Part shown: positions 58,809 to 64,000 of the stretch, piece after piece | How positions within the stretch are numbered: position 1 is the first letter of the stretch | How the letters are laid out: every line of letters starts with the position of its first letter | Assembly (NCBI RefSeq): GCF_020179835.1 | Contig: NZ_JAIUDA010000001.1 | Coordinates: 868,001 to 932,000, forward strand | Length of the DNA stretch: 64,000 nt | Origin: Pantoea sp. alder81 | Lineage (GTDB): Bacteria > Pseudomonadota > Gammaproteobacteria > Enterobacterales > Enterobacteriaceae | Reading direction: 5' to 3' | The notes under the pieces: generated by a model | What the model saw: only the letters and a program-made list of their open reading frames with translations | Databases searched by the model: none | What the model was told of the DNA's origin: nothing | Made by a program: the position numbers and the translations under genes

Positions 58809-60311
58809 ATGACGGCACTGCTTGAGTTACGCGGGATCTCTAAAAGTTTTGGCGCGGTGCGGGCGCTGCAGGACGTTGATCTGACGCTAAGGGCCGGTGA
58901 AATTCATGCGCTTGCAGGTGAAAACGGCGCGGGTAAATCAACGCTGATGAATATCATTGATGGCATCCTGCGCCCCGACAGTGGGGAAATAGTAATGGAT
59001 GGACACCTGGTCACTATTCGTTCACCCCGTGAAGCACAGCAGTTGGGGATCGGGCTAGTGCATCAGGAGATCGCGTTATGCCCGGATATCAGCGTATATG
59101 AAAATATCTGGATGGCACATCAGCAGCGCGGCTTTCTATTACCGCATAAAACCTTAAGGGAGAAGGCGCAGCAAGTCATGAATCGCCTTGCGCCTATTCC
59201 AGTAAGTAAAAAGGTTAGCGAACTGTCGTTGTCACAACAGCAACTGGTGGAGATTGCCAAAGCACTGACGCTGGATTGTCGTTTACTGATTCTGGATGAG
59301 CCCACTGCAGCGCTAACGGAACCAGAAGCGCAGACGCTGTTCACCATCGTGCGTCAACTGCGCGATCAGGGCATCACGGTGGTGTATATCAGTCATCGCA
59401 TGGCCGAGATTTTTGCGCTTTGTCAGCACATCACCATTCTGCGCGATGGCCGTACTGTGCATAGTGCGCCATTGAGCAGCATGACACCGGATGAAGTCAT
59501 TACGCGCCTCGTCGGTCGGGAACTGTCGCAACTCTATCCCGATAAACGTCCACCTCAAACTGCCGCACCCTTGCTGGAGGTCCGTGCGCTGAGCGATGGT
59601 CAGCGTTTCTACAACATCAACTTCAATTTGCATCCCGGCGAGATTCTGGGCATTGGCGGCTTGATGGGCGCGGGGCGTAGCGAAATCGCTCAGGGCGTAT
59701 GTGCACTGCAACCTGTCACTCACGGAACGATTCGCATTAAGGGCCAGCCGGTAAAACTGAAGGATTACGCCGCCAGTATCCAGCAGCGCATGGTTTACTT
59801 GTCCGAAGACCGCAAAGACGCCGGGCTATTTTTGGCGATGCCAATTGACTGGAACATCTCGGCTCTGGATGTCCGTGCCATTAGCCATCACGGTTTGACG
59901 CTTAGCCCGAGCCGCGAACGTGCTCAGGCGGAAGCCCTCGCGCAGCAGGTCAAACTGAAACGCGGCAAATTGAGCGACCTGGTGTCATCGCTTTCTGGCG
60001 GCAATCAGCAAAAAGTGGCGCTGGCGCGTGTGCTGTCAGTGCACCCCGAAATCATCTTTCTTGATGAACCGACGCGCGGCGTCGATGTCAGCGCCAAGGC
60101 AGAGATCTACCAGATCCTCGCCCAATTAGCGCATGACGGTGTCGGACTGGTGGTGATTTCGTCAGAGTTACCTGAACTGATTGGTTTATGTGACCGCATT
60201 ATCGTGATTCATGAAGGGCATATCACCGGTGAAGTGACCGGCGATGCGATGACCGAAGAGAATCTGATGAGACTGGCAGCTGGCATCACCCCTGAAGTGG
60301 AGGCCCTATGA
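58809..60311 (+). CDS. Third sugar/polyol ABC importer, tandem ATPase
   Basis: The product has 500 residues. Three ATG codons lie in a row after AAGGGG; the third (58809) has the proper spacing. The first ABC domain has GENGAGKSTLMN, LSLSQQQLVEIAKAL and LLILDEPTAALT. The second has GLMGAGRSEIAQ, LSGGNQQKVALARVL and IIFLDEPTRGVDVSAK. This is the RbsA/MglA tandem form. The permease gene overlaps its stop by 4 bases. Confidence 0.92.
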   Translation: MTALLELRGISKSFGAVRALQDVDLTLRAGEIHALAGENGAGKSTLMNIIDGILRPDSGEIVMDGHLVTIRSPREAQQLGIGLVHQEIALCPDISVYENIWMAHQQRGFLLPHKTLREKAQQVMNRLAPIPVSKKVSELSLSQQQLVEIAKALTLDCRLLILDEPTAALTEPEAQTLFTIVRQLRDQGITVVYISHRMAEIFALCQHITILRDGRTVHSAPLSSMTPDEVITRLVGRELSQLYPDKRPPQTAAPLLEVRALSDGQRFYNINFNLHPGEILGIGGLMGAGRSEIAQGVCALQPVTHGTIRIKGQPVKLKDYAASIQQRMVYLSEDRKDAGLFLAMPIDWNISALDVRAISHHGLTLSPSRERAQAEALAQQVKLKRGKLSDLVSSLSGGNQQKVALARVLSVHPEIIFLDEPTRGVDVSAKAEIYQILAQLAHDGVGLVVISSELPELIGLCDRIIVIHEGHITGEVTGDAMTEENLMRLAAGITPEVEAL

Positions 60312-61303
60312 CCATGAATACGACCTTGCCCGGTGCAGGCAAATCCCGGCTGTCATTATTTGGCGGCCTGCACAAGCAGCGGGAAATCGGCTTGATTGTG
60401 ATCATCGCGTTAATCTTTATCGTGATGAGTTTTACCTCACCCTACTTCCTGACTTGGGCCAATATGAAAGCGATGCTGCTGTCGTTTTCGATTGAAGGCA
60501 TTGTGGTGATCGGTATGACGATCTTATTGATCGTCGGCGGTATCGATCTCTCGGTCGGCGCCGTGGTGTGCCTTTCTATGGTGGTCGCGGGACAACTGTT
60601 TCTCAGCGGGGTGGATCCCTGGCTGGCCAGCCTGGGTGGAATAGTTGCCGCTGCACTGGTGGGCTTGCTGATGGGTTTAACAGTGACCAAAATCGGCCTG
60701 AGTCATTTCATTGCCTCCCTGGCAGCGATGGTGATTGTGCGCGGGCTTTGCATGATCATCACCCAGGGCACGCCACTGTCGCTGTTCACACTTCCCGTCA
60801 GTTTCAAATTCATCGGCCAGGGTGCCATGTGGGGCATCCCGTTTGTCATCCTGCTGTTCTTTATATTGGTCGCCTTGTTCGATTTCCTGCTGCGCAAAGC
60901 CACTCTGTTCCGCAAAGTGTTTTATACCGGCAGTAATGAGCGTGCGGCGGCCTATTCCGGCATCAACATCAACCGCATCAAACTGTGGGTCACAGTACTC
61001 ACCTCAACACTAGCGGGTGTAGCCGGCATCATTTATATGGCGCGTTTAGGCTCAGCTACCCCGACCTTTGGCGTGGGGATGGAACTGAACGTGATAGCGG
61101 CGGCGGTGATCGGCGGCGCGAGCCTTAAAGGCGGCACCGGCTCAATTCTGGGTGCAGTTTTAGGCGTCGCGTTGCTCTCGATTGTCACCAGTTCGCTGAT
61201 TCTGATAAACGTTTCCGTTTACTGGCAGGACCTGATTAAAGGTTTAATTCTGTTGGCCGCGGTATCGATTGACCACCTGCTGAATAAATACCGGGCAGCA
61301 TAA
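60308..61303 (+). CDS. Third sugar/polyol ABC importer, permease
   Basis: The product has 331 residues of the RbsC type with about nine helices. IVVIGMTILLIVGGIDLSVGAVVCLSMVVAG (about 57-88) and MELNVIAAAVIGGASLKGGTGSILGAVLGVALLSIV (about 255-290) are the conserved permease blocks. Its ATG overlaps the ATPase stop (ATGA), so the two are translationally coupled. A single permease suggests a homodimeric channel, unlike the second importer of this window. Confidence 0.9.
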   Translation: MTMNTTLPGAGKSRLSLFGGLHKQREIGLIVIIALIFIVMSFTSPYFLTWANMKAMLLSFSIEGIVVIGMTILLIVGGIDLSVGAVVCLSMVVAGQLFLSGVDPWLASLGGIVAAALVGLLMGLTVTKIGLSHFIASLAAMVIVRGLCMIITQGTPLSLFTLPVSFKFIGQGAMWGIPFVILLFFILVALFDFLLRKATLFRKVFYTGSNERAAAYSGININRIKLWVTVLTSTLAGVAGIIYMARLGSATPTFGVGMELNVIAAAVIGGASLKGGTGSILGAVLGVALLSIVTSSLILINVSVYWQDLIKGLILLAAVSIDHLLNKYRAA

Positions 61304-61316
61304 GGACGCAACATCA

Positions 61317-62309
61317 ATGGAATTCGACAGCGAACATCCAGCATTTCACAGTGCACGCCAGATCTATCAGGTATTGGTGATGTATTACCTCGACGGCAAA
61401 AAGCAGTCGGAGATTGCAGTGGAAACCGGGTTGTCGGTCGCCAGCGTGAATCGCCTGATTCGTCAGGGTAAAGAGAGCGGCATGGTGGAAATCACCATAA
61501 AATCGCCCTGGCTGTCGGCCCACCAACTCGAAAGTGATCTGCAGCAATGGGGTCAACTGCAACAGGTGGTGGTGGCACCCAATGTCGCGCGCAGTGATGA
61601 GCAGAATTTACAAATGGTTGGCACGGCGGCAGCGGATTATTTGCTATCACGTTTAAAAGATGGCGATGTCATTGCCATTACCGGTGGCAAAGGCGTGAGC
61701 GCTCTGGTGGAGGCACTGCACCCCTCGCGCAAATACGATGTTCAGGTCGTGCCTGCATTGGGGTGCGTGCAAGGAAAGCATTATACCGACGTGAATCATG
61801 TTGCCTCTGAAATGGCGGCTCGGCTTGGCGGCCATGCCTGGCAAATTCATGCCCCGCTCTTCACTGACTCGGCTGCTGAACGTGACATGTTAATGGGCAT
61901 CAGTGCCGTAGAAAGGGTGCTGGATAAAGCGCGTAACGCCACGCTGGCAGTGGTCGGTCTTGGTTCTATTCACAGCGACAGTTCCAGCTACTACGATTTG
62001 AATCTGGCTGCTCGTCACGCATCCGCCAGCATTGAAACCAGTGGCGCACGTAGCGAACTGCTGGCCTGGTTACTTGATGCACAAGGTCAGCCCGCGCCGT
62101 TTGACGCCAATCAGCGGCTGGTTGGGCTGACCTTATCGGAGCTACAACGTATTCCCTTTTCTATGGCGGTGGTGGCCGGACGCGACAAGGTGGATCCAAT
62201 CCACTGCGCGCTGCAAGGCAAGTGGCTGAAAGGCATGGTAACAGACGAATCCACCGCAGCAGGCGTACTCGAAATGGCCAAGAGCCGGGGAGCAACCCAT
62301 GGAGAATAA
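61317..62309 (+). CDS. SorC-family regulator of the third importer operon
   Basis: The product has 330 residues. The HTH QIYQVLVMYYLDGKKQSEIAVETGLSVASVNRLIRQGKESGMVEI (about 15-60) is followed by the SorC sensor domain with GDVIAITGGKGVSALVEALHP, ATLAVVGLGSIHSDSSSYYDLN and GRDKVDPIHCALQGKWLKGMVTDEST. It is related to the EryD-like protein of this window but is a separate paralogue. It is co-transcribed with the importer 13 bases upstream and overlaps the dehydrogenase gene by 11 bases. The 12-bp inverted repeat upstream of the operon is its probable site. Confidence 0.86.
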   Translation: MEFDSEHPAFHSARQIYQVLVMYYLDGKKQSEIAVETGLSVASVNRLIRQGKESGMVEITIKSPWLSAHQLESDLQQWGQLQQVVVAPNVARSDEQNLQMVGTAAADYLLSRLKDGDVIAITGGKGVSALVEALHPSRKYDVQVVPALGCVQGKHYTDVNHVASEMAARLGGHAWQIHAPLFTDSAAERDMLMGISAVERVLDKARNATLAVVGLGSIHSDSSSYYDLNLAARHASASIETSGARSELLAWLLDAQGQPAPFDANQRLVGLTLSELQRIPFSMAVVAGRDKVDPIHCALQGKWLKGMVTDESTAAGVLEMAKSRGATHGE

Positions 62310-64000
62310 TGCAACACGCGAGCAGCGATTTAGCGCACTGCGACAACGCACGTCCACACCGGTGTTGATTGTCGGTGGTGGCATCAATGGCATCAGCACA
62401 TTTCGCGAACTGGCGTTGCAGGGTATTCCCGCGATTCTGGTGGAAAAAGGTGACTGGTGCCAGGCGGCCAGCGGTGCTTTATCGCGCATGATCCACGGCG
62501 GACTGCGCTATCTGGAAACCGGCGAGTTTACGCTGGTCAAAGAGTCGGTGATTGAGCGTGACCGGCTACTGAAAAACGCGGCACACTATGTTTTTCCGCT
62601 GCGCACCACCGTCCCCATCGACAACCTCGGCGGCGGTTTAATTAATGCCACGCGGCGTTTTCTGCGTTTAAGCGACAAACCCACGCGCCGCGGCGCACTA
62701 CTGATCAAAACCGGTCTGAGTCTTTACGATGTCTACACCAGACAGTACGGCTCAATGCCTAAACATCAGGTGCGCGGCGAGGCAGCCACGCGCGACCGCT
62801 GGCCCGCATTTGCTCCCTGGGTGAAATACAGCGCCAGTTACTACGATGCCTGGATAAGCGCGCCGGAACGACTGGGTTATGAATTGATTGAAGATGCCGA
62901 GCGTGCCTGCCCAGACGCACTGGCGCTTAATTATCTGCAACTGGTCAGCGCCGACGGCGAATCTGTCACTTTGCAGGATGCACTCAGTGGTGAGCATTTT
63001 ACCTTGCAGCCGCATGTGCTGGTGAATGCCGGCGGTGCGTGGATAGATCAGCTCAATCAGCGCCTGGCGCCCACTGAACATTTCACCAAACTGATTGGCG
63101 GTACTAAGGGTTCGCATCTGATCATCGATCACCCCGAACTGTTACACCTGCTCGACGGCGAGATGGTCTATTTCGAAAACCAGGAAGGCCGCGTCTGCAT
63201 CATGTTTCCCTGGTTCGGCAAGGTGCTGCTCGGTTCCACGGATATCCGCGTGGACGATCCGGATAGCGTGGTGTGTGAGGAAGAGGAGAAAGCCTACATT
63301 CTTGAATCGTTACGCTTTGTTTTCCCAGATGTTGTGGTACCCGAATCGTCAATTCTCTACACCTTCTGCGGTGTACGCCCGCTTCCTGCCAGCGATGCCA
63401 AAGTGAATGGGCAAATCTCACGTAACCACTCTCTGGTGCTGCTGCCACCCGACGCCGCACATGCTTACAGTCTGCTGTGCCTGGTCGGTGGAAAATGGAC
63501 CACCTTCCGTCAGTTTGGTGAAGAAGCCGCGGATCGGGTGTTGCGTCTGATCGGAGAAAAACGCCGGGTGTCGAGCGGCGATCTACCCATCGGCGGCGGA
63601 CGCGACTTCCCTGCACCTTCCGGGCAAACCGCGTGGCTTGCCCAACTCGCACAGCAATATTCACTGCCCTTATCCCGCGTATCGCAGTTAGTCCGCCGTT
63701 ATGGCAGCCGCGCCCTGCCAATCCTGCAGCTGATCCAGCAGCAGGGGGAGCAGCCGCTGCTGCATCATGCAGGATATAGCGCACTGGAACTCCGATACCT
63801 CATTGAGCATGAGCAGGTACAACAACTTGAGGACCTGCTGGTGCGACGCACCTCGCTGGCGATTTGCGGAGAATTAACACCCTCGCTGGTGACAGAAATT
63901 GCTGAATTGATGGCCGACCTGCGCGGCTGGAACGTCACTCAACGACAACATCATCTGCAAAGCAGTTGCGCCAGTCTGGCGCGTCAGCACGGTTTGACCG
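62299..64000 (+). CDS. GlpD-like FAD-dependent polyol phosphate dehydrogenase (3' end outside window)
   Basis: ATG 62299 has GGGGAG 6-7 bases upstream and overlaps the SorC gene by 11 bases. The frame is open to the last base, giving at least 567 residues, already longer than EryB (508) or E. coli GlpD (501). LIVGGGINGIS at 23-33 is the FAD motif. SGALSRMIHGGLRYLETGEFTLVKESVIERDRLL, GTKGSHLIIDHPE, LLGSTDIRVDDPDS and CLVGGKWTTFRQFGEEAADRV complete the family pattern. It should oxidise a polyol phosphate and feed electrons to quinone. A kinase is expected downstream of the window. Confidence 0.85.
   Translation, partial: MENNATREQRFSALRQRTSTPVLIVGGGINGISTFRELALQGIPAILVEKGDWCQAASGALSRMIHGGLRYLETGEFTLVKESVIERDRLLKNAAHYVFPLRTTVPIDNLGGGLINATRRFLRLSDKPTRRGALLIKTGLSLYDVYTRQYGSMPKHQVRGEAATRDRWPAFAPWVKYSASYYDAWISAPERLGYELIEDAERACPDALALNYLQLVSADGESVTLQDALSGEHFTLQPHVLVNAGGAWIDQLNQRLAPTEHFTKLIGGTKGSHLIIDHPELLHLLDGEMVYFENQEGRVCIMFPWFGKVLLGSTDIRVDDPDSVVCEEEEKAYILESLRFVFPDVVVPESSILYTFCGVRPLPASDAKVNGQISRNHSLVLLPPDAAHAYSLLCLVGGKWTTFRQFGEEAADRVLRLIGEKRRVSSGDLPIGGGRDFPAPSGQTAWLAQLAQQYSLPLSRVSQLVRRYGSRALPILQLIQQQGEQPLLHHAGYSALELRYLIEHEQVQQLEDLLVRRTSLAICGELTPSLVTEIAELMADLRGWNVTQRQHHLQSSCASLARQHGLT

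Noticed and set aside
1-64000. CRISPR arrays, insertion sequences, integrases, tRNA or rRNA genes.
   Set aside because: None was seen by eye; no regular direct repeats, transposase-like proteins or tRNA-like cloverleafs were found.

Overview
The window reads as chromosomal DNA of a gamma-proteobacterium of the Enterobacterales, most probably an Erwiniaceae member of the Pantoea/Erwinia type. The reasons are the close resemblance of many products to E. coli proteins (OsmB, YbiU, YciT, a DUF3811 protein of YjbD type, CydABCD), the enteric style of regulatory sites (CRP, FNR, ArcA-like), and above all a site at 13761-13788 that matches 26 of 28 bases of my recollection of E. coli dif. Two perfect 13-bp MatP sites (matS) lie at 4458-4470 and 8777-8789. 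Together these place the window at the replication terminus of the main chromosome. The genus is an inference; no rRNA or tRNA gene is present.

Layout. 1-11.8 kb: a truncated lactonase-like beta-propeller, a FUSC membrane protein, the giant helicase Lhr, a periplasmic YbcL-like protein, an NCS1 permease behind a perfect 24-bp palindrome, and three small conserved genes. 11.8-14.3 kb: a gene-poor accessory patch with an AbiEi/AbiEii toxin-antitoxin pair, its paired inverted operators, the dif site and a small YlcI/YnfO-like protein. 14.3-21.1 kb: a compact cydA-cydB-cydD-cydC operon for a short-Q-loop cytochrome bd oxidase, behind a long leader with a perfect FNR box. 21.2-29.2 kb: an aromatic-acid catabolic locus related to gallate pathways (galD, galC, galB divergent from a LysR regulator with two HTH domains, then an MFS permease, a type I extradiol dioxygenase and a Tat-exported amidohydrolase). 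29.2-32.4 kb: osmB, then a TetR-controlled unit (catalase-like peroxidase, cytochrome b561, TetR, and a divergent small gene), with matching operators inside both promoters.

32.4-43.2 kb is a complete-looking erythritol-type locus. An ABC importer (DUF2291 protein, ATPase, permease, binding protein) and a DeoR regulator are transcribed leftward. eryA-eryB-eryC-eryD homologues run rightward, giving uptake, kinase, FAD dehydrogenase, isomerase and SorC regulator. 43.2-50.9 kb holds a GNAT gene and a second ABC importer joined to a SIS-domain isomerase and a VOC protein, under a divergent GntR/LacI hybrid regulator with palindromic operators; its substrate is unknown. 50.9-57.5 kb carries yciT, ybiU, a LuxR-type regulator, a ToxR-like/FidL-like pair, an internally deleted VOC pseudogene, a LysE exporter and a class C beta-lactamase. 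57.5-64 kb begins a third ABC importer operon with its own SorC regulator and a second, longer GlpD-like dehydrogenase that runs off the window.

Overall the region is a terminus-proximal store of catabolic cassettes for polyols, sugars and aromatics, most with their own regulator and visible palindromic operators. All coordinates, motifs and repeats were read by eye. Family names come from remembered family signatures, not from database searches.
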